Shown: positions 1 through 11,671, counted from the stretch's first letter. The stretch: 64,000 nt of DNA from an uncultured Lachnospiraceae bacterium (GCA_947589305.1 CANQAP010000001.1:496001-560000); one strand, 5' to 3'. The notes: generated by a model not told the origin, from the letters alone. A program made the numbers and translations.

Positions 1-842
1 TAATCCTGCCGCAGAATCTGAACAAACGTCGGCAGGATCACAATCGCAGAAGAAACGATCGATGCCAGCGAAATACCAAGAATCTTAAAGGACTTTCTCC
101 AGAAAATCTTCGCACTTCCGAATTCCAACGTGAGATAATAAAAAATGATAAAAAAGCTAAACAAAGCGGTCATATAATATCCGCAGAGGAAGGAAAGCGT
201 GAGCATCACATAGTACAGCTTCCAGTCCTTGTTTGTCACAAAACGTTCCAACCCGAGGATGATCAACGGAAAATAGACGGCGCAGACCATCATGTGCCAG
301 TTATTGACATTCGATAAAGCGTACATACAAAGCGCATAAGACAAGGAAAACAGCATATTTGCCGGTCTGCCCTGTTCCAGATGCCGATATGGACGATGTG
401 TCAAAAAATACAGCATGGTACCATTCATTGCGACTTCGATCAATATAAATACAATCGTGCCGCATGATAGAATGTATTGGGAAGGCACCAACAAAAACAG
501 GAGGGTAAACGGATTAATGATCGTAGTAAAAATACTGAAATAATTCGTGCCATATCCTACATTCCATGTATACAGTAACGATTCACCGGTCGCCAGTTTA
601 TGCTTGAATTCTTCCAAATACGGGTAACTCTGCAACGCAAAATCGCCGTTTAAAAACATGGAATCTCCAAACGGCCAAAATCCCTTAAGTGCCATAACCG
701 CCAGAATCGTTCCGACAATCAACAGACTGGAGACAATATACACATAATATGTGTGCCACCACTGACGGGCGGATGTTCTTTCCCGCACTGGTTTCCTGCT
801 TTGATGTTTATATTGTTCGTCATTCCCGATCTGCTGTTTCAT
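1..842 (-). CDS. YfhO-family membrane protein, 5' part (runs off the left edge)
   Basis: An open frame starts at the ATG at 842-840, preceded by a GGAGGT ribosome site at about 7 bp, and stays open to base 1, so only the first 280 codons are present. The N-terminus is a basic cytoplasmic segment of about 30 residues, then a transmembrane helix (VYIVSSLLIVGTILAVMAL), then a motif-rich loop containing GDFALQSYPY and NVGYGTNYF, followed by several more hydrophobic helices. This pattern matches the YfhO family of polytopic proteins, known in Firmicutes for roles in lipoteichoic acid glycosylation or related envelope glycan transfer. The exact substrate cannot be told from the sequence. The gene is separated from mtaB by about 135 bp, and no clear promoter was seen there. 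The family call is fairly sure; the function is not. Confidence 0.8.
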   Translation of the reverse strand, partial: MKQQIGNDEQYKHQSRKPVRERTSARQWWHTYYVYIVSSLLIVGTILAVMALKGFWPFGDSMFLNGDFALQSYPYLEEFKHKLATGESLLYTWNVGYGTNYFSIFTTIINPFTLLFLLVPSQYILSCGTIVFILIEVAMNGTMLYFLTHRPYRHLEQGRPANMLFSLSYALCMYALSNVNNWHMMVCAVYFPLIILGLERFVTNKDWKLYYVMLTLSFLCGYYMTALFSFFIIFYYLTLEFGSAKIFWRKSFKILGISLASIVSSAIVILPTFVQILRQD

Positions 843-976
843 GCCCTACCTCCATGCCGCTATTTTTCAACGCATAAACGGTCCAATCAAACCTTCCGCC
901 ACTTATGCTTTCATGATATCATGCCACCAACCAAAAGTTGATGATCGACGCGCACATCTGCACGTTTTTTATTATA

Positions 977-2302
977 TCATACTTCCTTGGGATTGCCAAG
1001 AAATCTGACCGTCACCAGTTGATTCCGGATATCCCGCTCTGATTCCACCTCTACTTTTATATATCGCTCGGTATGTCCGGAATAACAGTTTTCTTTTCCC
1101 GTTTCCGCTTCTTCTACCAAAACTTCCAGCGGTTTCCCAATATAATATGCTTCATATTCCTGTTTTTGTTTTGCCGTCAACGCCAGTAACCGTTCGCTTC
1201 TTTTCCGTTTTTCCGGTTCCGGAATCTGATCCGGCATCCGTTCCGCTGCCGTTCCTTTGCGTTTGGAATATTGAAAAACGTGTATTTCATATAAATGCAG
1301 GTTTTCCAGATTCTGAACGGTCGTTTCAAATTCTTCTCTTGTTTCGCCCGGGAATCCGACGATCACATCGGTCGTTATTGCCGGATGTTCATACGCCTTT
1401 CGCAGCAATGCGCAGCTTCTTACGTATTCTTCTATCGTATATTTCCGGTTCATTCGTTTTAGAGTATCATTGCATGCGCTTTGCAGGGAAAGATGAAAAT
1501 GCGGGCATACCTTTTCCAGCGTCTGTAATTCCGTCACAAATGCCTCCGTTATGATCCGCGGTTCCAGTGAACCCAAACGGATCCTGACAATTCCCTCTAC
1601 CGTATGAATCTGACGGAGCAGTCTCAGCAACGCCGTACCGTCCGGCGTCTCGTCTATCGGTGCATGGTCCCATTCCTTTCCGTACGAACTTAAATGAATG
1701 CCGGTCAAGACCACTTCCTTGCATCCCTGTTCCGCCAGCCGTTTTACTTCTTCCATGACATCTTCTGGTTTCCGGCTGCGGATTCTCCCCCGGGCATATG
1801 GAATCAGGCAATAGGAACAGAATTGATTACATCCGTCCTGAATTTTGATATACGCCCGTGTATGTTCTGTCGTATGACTGATCTTCAGCTCCTCGTATTC
1901 ATCCGTTTCTCCGATCGGGATCCATGCCTGATTTGTGCCTTTTTCCAAATATTGAGTCAATATCTCCACAATATCTTTTTTCCGGTTGTTCCCGATCACC
2001 AAATCGACCGACAGATCCTCTAAAAGTTGCTGTGACGCTGTCTGCACATAGCATCCGACCGCGGCTACCACCGCATGGGGGTTGTTTTTCTTTGCCCGAT
2101 GCAGCATCTGACGGGATTTTCGTTCCGCCATATTGGTGACCGTGCAGGTATTGACAATATAGATATCGGCAGTTTCCTGAAACGATACCAAACACCCGCC
2201 CGCCTGCTCCAACCGTTCTTTCATGGCATCCGTCTCATATTGATTGACCTTACAGCCAAGCGTCAGGGTGGCGATCCGTTTATTTTTCAATCCTTCTACC
2301 AT
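977..2302 (-). CDS. mtaB: tRNA t6A37 methylthiotransferase MtaB
   Basis: This 441-residue protein has the full architecture of the radical-SAM methylthiotransferases. The N-terminal UPF0004 domain starts TLGCKVNQYE and has cysteines in LGC, VNTCTVT and VGCY, which bind the auxiliary 4Fe-4S cluster. The radical-SAM motif CNQFCSYCLIPYARG follows near residues 158-172, and a C-terminal TRAM-like part ends the protein. The TLGCKVNQ and CLIPYARGR forms are typical of MtaB, which converts t6A to ms2t6A at position 37 of ANN-decoding tRNAs, rather than of MiaB or RimO. The start codon lies inside the last codons of thiI (7-bp overlap), with GAGG about 10 bp upstream, so translation is probably coupled. 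It closes a run that began with hrcA, next to the sulfur-mobilising genes thiI and the desulfurase. Confidence 0.93.
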   Translation of the reverse strand: MVEGLKNKRIATLTLGCKVNQYETDAMKERLEQAGGCLVSFQETADIYIVNTCTVTNMAERKSRQMLHRAKKNNPHAVVAAVGCYVQTASQQLLEDLSVDLVIGNNRKKDIVEILTQYLEKGTNQAWIPIGETDEYEELKISHTTEHTRAYIKIQDGCNQFCSYCLIPYARGRIRSRKPEDVMEEVKRLAEQGCKEVVLTGIHLSSYGKEWDHAPIDETPDGTALLRLLRQIHTVEGIVRIRLGSLEPRIITEAFVTELQTLEKVCPHFHLSLQSACNDTLKRMNRKYTIEEYVRSCALLRKAYEHPAITTDVIVGFPGETREEFETTVQNLENLHLYEIHVFQYSKRKGTAAERMPDQIPEPEKRKRSERLLALTAKQKQEYEAYYIGKPLEVLVEEAETGKENCYSGHTERYIKVEVESERDIRNQLVTVRFLGNPKEV

Positions 2303-3477
2303 ACAGTCATGACCTCTTCTGTCTCGACCGCCTGCCGCAACAGATCATCGATCCGGTCGTTTAGCAGCCGCTCCGATGCTTCGATATCCTCGAGTCTTGG
2401 CTTTGTCACCGGATGCTTTGCCACAAACGTCGTACAACAGTCTTCATACGGTAAAATAGAAGTCTCATAAGTATGGATCTTTTCTGCGATATCTACGATT
2501 TCCTGCTTATCCATGCCGATACACGGTCGAAACACCGGATACGTACATACCGCATTCGTGACCTGAAGGCTAAAGATCGTCTGACTTGCCACCTGTCCGA
2601 TGCTTTCTCCGGTAATCAATGCCTGACACTCATTTTCTTCCGCCAAATGCTGTGCGATCCGCATCATATACCGGCGCATGATAATGGTGATCTCATCTTC
2701 CGGACACGTATGATAGATGGCTTCCTGTATATCCGTAAAATGGATGATATGGAGCCGGACCGCTCCCGCATATTTTGCGACCAGTTTTGCCAGATCGATC
2801 ACTTTCTGCTTTGCTTGCGGACTGGTATGCGGCGGTGCGTCAAAATAGACGGCTTCCAGATGAACGCCTCGTTTCGATACCATGTAACCGGCGACCGGAC
2901 TGTCGATTCCTCCGGATAACAGCAACATGGCTTTTCCGTTGGTCCCGACCGGCAATCCGCCGGAACCGGCAAATACCGCCGAATAGATATAGATTTGATC
3001 CCGCAGTTCTATATGCACCATGACATCCGGTTTGTGTACGTCCACCCGAAGGTCCGGAAATGCCTCCAGCAAAACCGCTCCCGCCTCTATATTCACATCC
3101 ATGGAACGCATCGGATACTCCTTGTTGATCCTCCGGCAGTTGACTTTGAAGCTAAAGTTTTTTTCTTCATAATTTTCATCGATAAAATGCACCAATTCTT
3201 CAGATAATGCTTCCCACGGCATATCCGGAAGCACGAGAACCGGACAGATTCCCACGATCCCAAAGACATGCTGCAGGGCTTCCACCGCTTCATCAAAATC
3301 ATAGTCCTGCATACAGTCTACAAATATACGTCCGTATTCCTTTCGTACTAAGAACCGTCCGTCGATCCGCCGCATGGCAGAGCGGATATTTTTACATAAC
3401 AGATCTTCAAAGATATAGCGGTTTTTCCCTTTGGTCCCGATTTCCGCATATTTAATTAAAAATGATTTGTATTCCAT
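2296..3477 (-). CDS. thiI: tRNA 4-thiouridine synthase ThiI
   Basis: The product has an N-terminal ferredoxin-like/THUMP region (residues about 1-165, with the motif AEIGTKGKNR) and a PP-loop pyrophosphatase domain with the ATP motif LLLSGGIDSPVAGY. It ends near residue 393 without a rhodanese domain, as in Bacillus and other Firmicutes, where a dedicated cysteine desulfurase passes sulfur directly. ThiI adenylates and thiolates U8 of tRNA; in some organisms it also serves thiazole synthesis. I place the start at the ATG at 3477 because the protein then begins MEYKSFLIKYAEIG, matching known ThiI N-termini. A longer frame from 3501 is possible, and neither start has a strong ribosome site. The cysteine desulfurase gene ends just upstream at 3508, consistent with a functional pair. 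Confidence 0.92.
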   Translation of the reverse strand: MEYKSFLIKYAEIGTKGKNRYIFEDLLCKNIRSAMRRIDGRFLVRKEYGRIFVDCMQDYDFDEAVEALQHVFGIVGICPVLVLPDMPWEALSEELVHFIDENYEEKNFSFKVNCRRINKEYPMRSMDVNIEAGAVLLEAFPDLRVDVHKPDVMVHIELRDQIYIYSAVFAGSGGLPVGTNGKAMLLLSGGIDSPVAGYMVSKRGVHLEAVYFDAPPHTSPQAKQKVIDLAKLVAKYAGAVRLHIIHFTDIQEAIYHTCPEDEITIIMRRYMMRIAQHLAEENECQALITGESIGQVASQTIFSLQVTNAVCTYPVFRPCIGMDKQEIVDIAEKIHTYETSILPYEDCCTTFVAKHPVTKPRLEDIEASERLLNDRIDDLLRQAVETEEVMTVW

Positions 3478-3507
3478 ATGTTTTTTCTCTCTTTTTCTCA
3501 TTCTTGA

Positions 3508-4653
3508 TTATCGTTTCACAAATGACCGCAGTCTCGGTAACTCTTCTGCGATCACATGGACGGCATATTCCGCTTCCTCGACGGTAGAGTCTACCGAAAA
3601 GCTGAATCGCAACGTCGATTCCAACAGGCTTTCATCCAAGCCGATCGCTTTGAGCGTCCCGCTGATCGCCGGATGGTTGGAGGAACATGCCGAACCGGAC
3701 GAACAATATACGCCCTTGGCTTCGAGTGCGTGTAAGAGGACTTCTCCTTTTTCAATTCCGCGGAAACTCACGCTGGCAATGTGGGGAGCATCCCCGGAAT
3801 GTTCCGTGACGCCGTCCAGTTTCATGACTTCCTGCAGAAATACTTCTTTGACATGCCGCATGCCTGCGATCTTCTTTTCCCAATCGGTATAGATTTGTTT
3901 TGCCGCCAGCCCCAGACCCGCGATCGCCGGTACATTTTCAGTACCCGACCGCATATCCTTTTGCTGACCGCCTCCATAGAGCAAAGGCTTCACCTTGACC
4001 TTATCCCGAATATACAGGCATCCGCTCCCCTTCGGCGCATGAATCTTATGCCCGCTGACCGACATCAGGTCAATATGGGAACGTTTGGGCGATATTCTCA
4101 TTTTTCCGTATGCCTGAATGGCGTCTACATGGAACAGTGTATCCGGATTCCGTTTTCGGATCATGTCTCCGATCGCCTCGATCGGTTCTACCGCCCCTAT
4201 CTCATTATTGACCATCATGACCGATACTAAAATCGTATCCGTTCGGATTGCCCGCTCCAATGCTTCCAGATCCAAGATCCCCTTTGCATCTACATCCAAA
4301 AACGTAATCTCATATCCCAGTTCCTGCAACAGAAGCAATGGATTATAAACCGAAGCATGCTCAATCCGCGTTGAGATGATATGCTTTCCCTTCCTTTGAT
4401 TTGCAAATGCCGCTCCCAACAGTGCCAGATTGTTGGCTTCCGTACCTCCGGAAGTGAAGATGATCTCTTTCGGTTCCACCTTCAGCGTTTTCGCGATCTG
4501 TTCCTGTGCCGTTTTGATATAACATGCGGCAGTCACGCCCTTTTGATGCTTTGAGGACGGATTTCCGTAATCCGTTTCCATCACGGTATCTACCAAATCC
4601 CGTACTTCCCGTGATACTTTGGTAGTCGCCGCATTATCCAAATATGCTTCCAT
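3508..4653 (-). CDS. cysteine desulfurase (NifS/IscS-like, ThiI partner)
   Basis: This is a fold-type I PLP enzyme of the NifS family. It opens with YLDNAATTK, has the GGTEANNLA motif, the HVDAIQAYGK strand-helix, the PLP-lysine motif SVSGHKIHAPKGSG and the mobile-loop cysteine in CSSGSACSS. It releases sulfane sulfur from cysteine as an enzyme persulfide. A frame is open from 4695, but an AAGGAG ribosome site sits just before the ATG at 4653, giving the family N-terminus MEAYLDNAATT, so I use that start. The location directly upstream of thiI suggests it supplies sulfur for 4-thiouridine, like NifZ in Bacillus subtilis. No iscU or other Fe-S scaffold gene is adjacent, which argues against a primary role in Fe-S assembly. 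Confidence 0.92.
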   Translation of the reverse strand: MEAYLDNAATTKVSREVRDLVDTVMETDYGNPSSKHQKGVTAACYIKTAQEQIAKTLKVEPKEIIFTSGGTEANNLALLGAAFANQRKGKHIISTRIEHASVYNPLLLLQELGYEITFLDVDAKGILDLEALERAIRTDTILVSVMMVNNEIGAVEPIEAIGDMIRKRNPDTLFHVDAIQAYGKMRISPKRSHIDLMSVSGHKIHAPKGSGCLYIRDKVKVKPLLYGGGQQKDMRSGTENVPAIAGLGLAAKQIYTDWEKKIAGMRHVKEVFLQEVMKLDGVTEHSGDAPHIASVSFRGIEKGEVLLHALEAKGVYCSSGSACSSNHPAISGTLKAIGLDESLLESTLRFSFSVDSTVEEAEYAVHVIAEELPRLRSFVKR

Positions 4654-4694
4654 ATCCTTCTCCTTTTCATCCGGCTGAGCTTGTCCACGATCCA

Positions 4695-5438
4695 TTACGC
4701 ATGGGATTCCAATTCAAACATAATAATAGACAATGCCGTCAGTCCTGCCGTCTCCGTGCGTAAGATCCGTTTTCCCAGCGTAATGCTTTCCGCGCCGATC
4801 GCCTGTGCCGCCCGCACTTCCTGTTCCTCAAATCCGCCTTCCGGACCGATAAAGATACCCAAGGTACGTTTTCCGTAAATCTGACGAATCACCTGTTTGG
4901 CATGTATCATATCCGTCGCTTCTTCATACGGTATGATCGTCATATCCAACTGTCTGGCATCTTCTAATGCCTCGGCAAAGGACATGACCCGCTCCACCGT
5001 CGGGATAACGCCCCTTTGTGACTGTTTGGCTGCCTGACAGGCAATGGCGTTATAGCGTTCCACTTTTTTCGCCGCCTTGTGATCGTCCAATTTCACGACC
5101 GAACGTTTTGTCATGACAGGAACGATACGGACAGCGCCCAATTCCACCGCTTTCTGAATGATCCACTCCCATTTGCCTGTTTTGGGAAACCCCTGATACA
5201 AGGTAATGGCAGTCGGCAGTTCCGTATGGGTCCCCAGCACATCTACAATGCGGAGTATTGCTTCCGAATCCGTATATTCTTTAATTTCACAGACATATTC
5301 CCGGTTTTCGCCGTTTGACACAACGACTTCTTCTCCACGCCTTAGCCGTAAGACATTTTTCATATGATTCACGTCATTTCCTGTTATCCGGATGGTTTCC
5401 CCTCCGCAGGCTGACGGATCGACAAAAAAACGATACAT
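4695..5438 (-). CDS. rsmE: 16S rRNA m3U1498 methyltransferase RsmE
   Basis: This 247-residue SPOUT-class methyltransferase starts MYRFFVDP and carries the family motifs HMKNVLRLRRGEE in the N-terminal PUA-like domain, and IGPEGGFEEQEV and LGKRILRTETAGL in the C-terminal knot that binds S-adenosylmethionine. RsmE methylates N3 of U1498 in 16S rRNA. Length and motifs are ordinary for the family. It lies 16 bp downstream of prmA, and the desulfurase start follows 41 bp after its stop, so it is probably part of the heat-shock/translation operon. Placement of rsmE after dnaJ-prmA is widespread in Firmicutes, which supports the call. Confidence 0.95.
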   Translation of the reverse strand: MYRFFVDPSACGGETIRITGNDVNHMKNVLRLRRGEEVVVSNGENREYVCEIKEYTDSEAILRIVDVLGTHTELPTAITLYQGFPKTGKWEWIIQKAVELGAVRIVPVMTKRSVVKLDDHKAAKKVERYNAIACQAAKQSQRGVIPTVERVMSFAEALEDARQLDMTIIPYEEATDMIHAKQVIRQIYGKRTLGIFIGPEGGFEEQEVRAAQAIGAESITLGKRILRTETAGLTALSIIMFELESHA

Positions 5439-5454
5439 AGTTATCCTTTCTGTT

Positions 5455-6444
5455 CTACTGACCGGATGTCGGCTTCCCGATGATCGCCGACGGTTTTGCC
5501 GTGATCGATACCCAGTCTTTCATATGGGTAGTCTCCAAGATCTCAAATCCGTTGCGGGTCAGCGCATCACAAACCGATTCTGCTTTGACATCCAGAATTC
5601 CGGAAGTGATAAAAATACCGTCCGGCTTTAAAAACGGGCGGATAATCTCCGTTAGCGGAAGAATCACTTCCGTTAAAATATTGGCGACTACCACATCATA
5701 CTGCTTTTGAATGGATGAAGCAAACTCCGCGTCATGGATCAGATCGCCTTGCATGAATCCCGCCTGTGTTTCCGTAAGATGATTGGCTTTCAGATTTTCA
5801 TAACTGGTCTCGACCGCCAGCGGATCGATATCTACGCCAAAGACCTGTCCGGCTCCCAGTTTTAAGGCGATGACCGACAAAATCCCGCTTCCGCATCCTA
5901 CATCCAACACCTCGGCATTCTTGTGCAGATAGCGTTCCATCTGTAAAATACATAGTTTGGTCGTCTCATGACTTCCTGTTCCAAATGCCGTTTTTGGATC
6001 AATCTCCACCAGAACATCCTCCGGCTGTAAGGTTACCTCCGTTACGGGAATCCAAGTCGGCTTAATGACAATGCGTCCCAAACGGAACGGATGAAAATAT
6101 TCTTTCCATTTGTTGATCCAGTCCTCATCCTGTGTCTCACTGACCGTCAGGCGTCCCGTCCCGATCTCCATAAAGCTGCGGAGCTGTTCTAAACTCTGTC
6201 TGATCTGTTCCACCAAAACATCGGCATCCGCATCCGGATGATCGACGTAACAAGATACCAAAGCCACCCCGTCATCTGGCGGAAGATCCGGCAGAATATC
6301 AATAAACATTGCCTGTTTGTCTTCCTCCGATAACGGAACCTTGTCTTCAACCTCAATACCCTCGACGCCTAGTTCGCCGAGGGTATAGCTTATCATATCT
6401 ACTGCTTCTGTAGTGGTTTCGATCGTGATTTTTTTCCAGATCAT
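5455..6444 (-). CDS. prmA: ribosomal protein L11 methyltransferase PrmA
   Basis: The 329-residue product has an N-terminal L11-recognition region ([16 protein letters not shown]) and a class I methyltransferase domain with the AdoMet motif [20 protein letters not shown] near residues 180-199. The catalytic-loop motif VVANIL is near 255. The motif [14 protein letters not shown] is diagnostic of PrmA, which trimethylates L11. The start codon overlaps the dnaJ stop by 4 bp (ATGA arrangement), indicating translational coupling. The order dnaJ-prmA-rsmE is common in low-GC Gram-positives. Nothing unusual was seen. Confidence 0.95.
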   Translation of the reverse strand: MIWKKITIETTTEAVDMISYTLGELGVEGIEVEDKVPLSEEDKQAMFIDILPDLPPDDGVALVSCYVDHPDADADVLVEQIRQSLEQLRSFMEIGTGRLTVSETQDEDWINKWKEYFHPFRLGRIVIKPTWIPVTEVTLQPEDVLVEIDPKTAFGTGSHETTKLCILQMERYLHKNAEVLDVGCGSGILSVIALKLGAGQVFGVDIDPLAVETSYENLKANHLTETQAGFMQGDLIHDAEFASSIQKQYDVVVANILTEVILPLTEIIRPFLKPDGIFITSGILDVKAESVCDALTRNGFEILETTHMKDWVSITAKPSAIIGKPTSGQ

Positions 6445-7610
6445 TTCTTTTTACCACCAAATCCTTTTTTCTTATGATCGCCAAAACTGAATCCGCCGGA
6501 ATCGGTTGACCGTCTGGCTGTAGATCCGGTTGCCGCGTCATACTGCTTTAGGATGTCCGTCTGCTCTGCCGTCAGTTTATCCGGAACCTGCACCACTAAG
6601 GTGACATAATGATTCCCACGGACATTTTTGTTGCGCAGCGTCGGTACGCCTTTGCCTTTCAGTGTCAGGCGGGTATCTGTCTGCGTACCCGGGCTGATCG
6701 TATAATCCATCACGCCGTCAATGGTATTGATCTGTATGGTGCCGCCCAGCGCCGCCTGCGTAAAGGTGATCGGCTCCGATGAATACAGATCGTATTCCTG
6801 TCTCTGAAACTTCGGATGCTTATCGACCAATACGGAAACCAATAAATCACCGCGTTCGCCGCCGTTACGTCCCGGTTCGCCCTTGCCGCGGATCCGAATA
6901 CTCTGTCCGTTATCAATACCGGCAGGCACGACTACCTGAATCTTCTTTTTACTCTTTACATAACCGGTGCCTGCACAATGACTACATTTGAAGCGAATCA
7001 CTTTACCGGTACCCGAACATTCCGGGCATGTGGTGGTGCTGCGTACAACGCCGAAGAGGGACTGCTGTGTCATCACTACCTGCCCTTTTCCGTTACACTT
7101 CGGACACGGCTCCGGACTATGTCCCGGCTGCGCCCCTGTTCCGTGGCATATCTCACATTCGTCTTTCAGCGGCAGTTCCAATTCTTTCTGCGTACCAAAC
7201 ACCGCTTCCTCGAATTTTACGCGGACCGTTGTTTTGATATTCTGTCCCTTCATCGGTCCGTTTGACTGTCTGCTGCTTCTTCCGCCGCCGAACATATCGC
7301 CGAAGATGTCGCCAAAGATATCGCCCATGTCATTCATATCAAAGCCAAATCCGCCTTCAAATCCGCCCGGACCGCCGCCCTGTTCAAATGCGGCATGACC
7401 AAACTGATCATATTTCGCCCGTTTTTCCGGATTGCTCAAAACCTCATAAGCCTCTGACGCCTCTTTGAATTTCGCTTCCGCTTCCGCATCACCCGGATTC
7501 ATATCCGGATGATACTTCTTTGCCAAGACACGATAGGCTTTCTTCAATTCCGCATCTGTAGCGCCCTTCTGGACGCCCAGAACTTCATAATAATCTCTCT
7601 TATCTGCCAT
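6441..7610 (-). CDS. dnaJ: chaperone DnaJ (Hsp40)
   Basis: The J domain occupies residues 1-70 with the HPD motif in [11 protein letters not shown]. It is followed by a Gly/Phe-rich linker ([14 protein letters not shown]), a zinc-binding domain with four CxxCxGxG repeats ([32 protein letters not shown]), and the C-terminal substrate-binding domains. DnaJ delivers unfolded clients to DnaK and stimulates its ATPase. A GTG three codons upstream keeps the frame open, but AGGTG lies properly before the ATG at 7610, giving [12 protein letters not shown], the usual N-terminus. It lies about 40 bp downstream of dnaK in the HrcA-controlled operon. Confidence 0.97.
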   Translation of the reverse strand: MADKRDYYEVLGVQKGATDAELKKAYRVLAKKYHPDMNPGDAEAEAKFKEASEAYEVLSNPEKRAKYDQFGHAAFEQGGGPGGFEGGFGFDMNDMGDIFGDIFGDMFGGGRSSRQSNGPMKGQNIKTTVRVKFEEAVFGTQKELELPLKDECEICHGTGAQPGHSPEPCPKCNGKGQVVMTQQSLFGVVRSTTTCPECSGTGKVIRFKCSHCAGTGYVKSKKKIQVVVPAGIDNGQSIRIRGKGEPGRNGGERGDLLVSVLVDKHPKFQRQEYDLYSSEPITFTQAALGGTIQINTIDGVMDYTISPGTQTDTRLTLKGKGVPTLRNKNVRGNHYVTLVVQVPDKLTAEQTDILKQYDAATGSTARRSTDSGGFSFGDHKKKGFGGKKK

Positions 7611-7652
7611 TGCTTTCACCTGTATTCATTCTTTTAACGAACGATCATTCTT

Positions 7653-9521
<1,869 letters not shown>

Positions 9522-10520
9522 TTAATTTGCAACTTTTACCATACTATACCGCAGTACAGCGTCTTTATACATATAACCCTTTTGCATTTCTTCCACGACT
9601 ACATTATCACCGTATGTCTCATCTTCTATGTGCATAACCGCATTATGCAAATCAGGATTAAATTCCATGCCTTCCGCATTCATCGGCTGAACGCCGGCGT
9701 CTTCCAACACCGTCATCATTTGCTTATAGATCTTATCCACCCCCTGTTCGAATGCACGGTCTTTATCTTCTTCCGGTATGGTCTGAATCGCTCGTTCGAA
9801 ATTATCAACCACCGGCAGCAGTTTTTCTAACACCGCTTTTGCCCCGACCTCATACATGCGGGATGCTTCTTTTGCTTCTCTGGCTCTGGCATTTTCAAAT
9901 TCTGCCAACAGCCGTTTATATTTATCCTGATATTCATCCACCAAGCCCTGCAGCTTTGCTTCGCGATCTGCCGCCGCCTTGGCTTCCGGAGTCATCTTTT
10001 CTACTTCCTCTTCCGAACCGGATCCTGTCTCTTCGGTATTTTCCGATTTCGGATGTTCCTTTTCCGATTTCGGATGCTTTCCTTTTTCTTCCTCTGTCGC
10101 CGCCGTTTCCTGTGGACGTGCATGCGGCTGTGCGGTTTTGGGATCCGTTCCTTTTTTTCCGCCTTTTTTGAACTTCGGACTCTTTTTCGGCATCGACGCC
10201 TCTCCGAGCGGTTCCCGTTCATATATCGTCTCTTCCTGCTGTTCATCCTCTGCCTGTGGTCCCTGCTCTGTTTGTTTCTTTTCTTTTTCTTCTTTTAAGG
10301 TTGCCGCCGCTTCTGCTTTCACGCGGTTAATAATTTCCATCGCCTCTTCTTCCGCCTTGCGGTCCGCTTTCTCTTTCGCTTTGCTTTCGGCTTCTTTTTT
10401 TTGTCTGTCTTTCCTTCGTTCGGCTTCCATGACTGCTTTCAATCTTGCCTCCTCTGCCGCTTCTGTCTCTTCCTGTTCTTTTGCCACCCGTTCAAAATAT
10501 TCCTTCTGAAGCTCATTCAT
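9522..10520 (-). CDS. grpE: nucleotide exchange factor GrpE with long charged N-terminal extension
   Basis: The last 150 residues or so are a normal GrpE: a long coiled coil (LQGLVDEYQDKYKRLLAEFENAR), the dimer/four-helix part, and the C-terminal beta domain with EFNPDLHNAVMHIED and GYMYKDAVLRYSMV. GrpE releases ADP from DnaK. What is odd is the roughly 170-residue N-terminal extension before this core, which makes 332 residues in all against about 190-220 usual. It is almost purely K, E, A, R and Q, predicted helical in its first 80 residues, then K/P/G/S-rich and low-complexity (KHPKSEKEHPKSE repeats). The frame has no internal stop and no strong internal ribosome site was seen, so the extension appears real. 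It lies between hrcA and dnaK as usual. Confidence 0.93.
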   Translation of the reverse strand: MNELQKEYFERVAKEQEETEAAEEARLKAVMEAERRKDRQKKEAESKAKEKADRKAEEEAMEIINRVKAEAAATLKEEKEKKQTEQGPQAEDEQQEETIYEREPLGEASMPKKSPKFKKGGKKGTDPKTAQPHARPQETAATEEEKGKHPKSEKEHPKSENTEETGSGSEEEVEKMTPEAKAAADREAKLQGLVDEYQDKYKRLLAEFENARAREAKEASRMYEVGAKAVLEKLLPVVDNFERAIQTIPEEDKDRAFEQGVDKIYKQMMTVLEDAGVQPMNAEGMEFNPDLHNAVMHIEDETYGDNVVVEEMQKGYMYKDAVLRYSMVKVAN

Positions 10521-10541
10521 CCGATTCTCATCTCCTTTACA

Positions 10542-11585
10542 CTACTTTTCTTTCTTATTGAATATCTCATCCAGCTCTACGGTCAATTCCTTCAATGTCT
10601 TTACTACCTTTTTGTAGTCCATGCGCTTTGGACCGATAATGCCTATGGTCCCTTTTGCACCTTCCTGTAATTCGTAGGTAGCCGTCACCACACTGAGGTC
10701 CTGCATATTCTGAACCGGCGCTTCGCCTCCTATATATACCTGAATGCCTTTTTCATTGCTGTTGAGCGTTTCATCCGCCAACTGATTTAAGATATTTTTA
10801 TCTTCCAACGCCTCCAAAAGCACACTGGTCTTTTCGATATCGCCAATCTCCGGATACTTTAATATATTTGTCGCTCCGCTGGTATAAATCTGTCTCTCGT
10901 CCGCCGATTTTACCGCTTCTACCACTCCGTTTAAGATCCGATCCAACACATCCGCATAGATACCCGCCTGTACTTTCATCGTCTGGATCATTTCGATATT
11001 GATATCCCGCAAAGATGCGCCCTGCAAAAAGGAATTCATCAAAATGCTCAATTTCAGAACTTCGTCATTTGCCAACGGTTCTTCCACCGTGATCAGTTGA
11101 TTTTTAATGATATTACCGTCCACTACAATGACTGCTAATATATGTTCCTCATCCACCATGGACAACTGTAGGAACTTTACGCGAATATCCTGAAACTGCG
11201 GCGCCGTGATCATCGTTGCATAGTTCGTATTGTATGCCAATACTTTTGCCACCTGCTTCAGCATCACTTCCATACGGTCTACCCGCTCTAAGAGACCTTC
11301 CCGCTCCTGACGCATTTCCTCCACTTCGTTATCCCGTTCCTGCATCAGTTGATCGACATATACCCGATAACCGGCATCGGTCGGAATCCGTCCGGCAGAC
11401 GTATGCGGCTGTTCGATATATCCGCTTTCCTCCAAATCCGCCATCTCGTTCCGAATGGTTGCTGAGCTTAAATTCAAATCCGTGTACTTTGAAATTGTGC
11501 GGGAACCGACCGGCTCTCCTGTTTCCAAGTAGTTTGCAACGATCGCCTGAAGAATCTTCATTTTGCGTTCGCTTAACTGCTCCAT
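10542..11585 (-). CDS. hrcA: heat-inducible transcription repressor HrcA
   Basis: HrcA represses the class I heat-shock operon by binding CIRCE. The N-terminal winged-helix domain shows SERKMKILQAIVANYLETGEPVGSRTI and LSSATIRNEMADLEESGYI, followed by the family motif QPHTSAGRIPTDAGYRVYVD. The C-terminal GAF-like domain ends with GTIGIIGPKRMDY. A frame is open from 11612, but GGAAAGGGTG precedes the ATG at 11585, which gives MEQLSERKMKIL, so I use that start. It is the first gene of the operon, with its own operator about 50 bp upstream, so it is autoregulated. Confidence 0.96.
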   Translation of the reverse strand: MEQLSERKMKILQAIVANYLETGEPVGSRTISKYTDLNLSSATIRNEMADLEESGYIEQPHTSAGRIPTDAGYRVYVDQLMQERDNEVEEMRQEREGLLERVDRMEVMLKQVAKVLAYNTNYATMITAPQFQDIRVKFLQLSMVDEEHILAVIVVDGNIIKNQLITVEEPLANDEVLKLSILMNSFLQGASLRDINIEMIQTMKVQAGIYADVLDRILNGVVEAVKSADERQIYTSGATNILKYPEIGDIEKTSVLLEALEDKNILNQLADETLNSNEKGIQVYIGGEAPVQNMQDLSVVTATYELQEGAKGTIGIIGPKRMDYKKVVKTLKELTVELDEIFNKKEK

Positions 11586-11633
11586 GCAATCACCCTTTCC
11601 TCGAATCCGCAAACCTTTTCTTGTTTCATGTTA

Positions 11634-11660
11634 TTAGCACTCGAAACATACGAGTGCTAA
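11634..11660 (-). promoter_or_regulatory. CIRCE operator (HrcA-binding inverted repeat)
   Basis: A perfect CIRCE element: TTAGCACTC, nine spacer bases, then GAGTGCTAA. It lies between the hrcA promoter and the hrcA start, so bound HrcA would block transcription of hrcA-grpE-dnaK-dnaJ. Confidence 0.97.
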
Positions 11661-11671
11661 CATCTAGTAAT

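Noticed and set aside
2473-2919. Plus-strand frame of 148 codons opposite thiI
   Set aside because: Antisense shadow of a well-conserved gene; composition and start context are not gene-like.
9979-10509. Long plus-strand open frame (176 codons) opposite grpE
   Set aside because: It is Ser/Phe/Ala-rich with no ribosome site; the frame is open only because the K/E-rich codons of the grpE extension read as TTC/TTT/TCT-type codons on the other strand.
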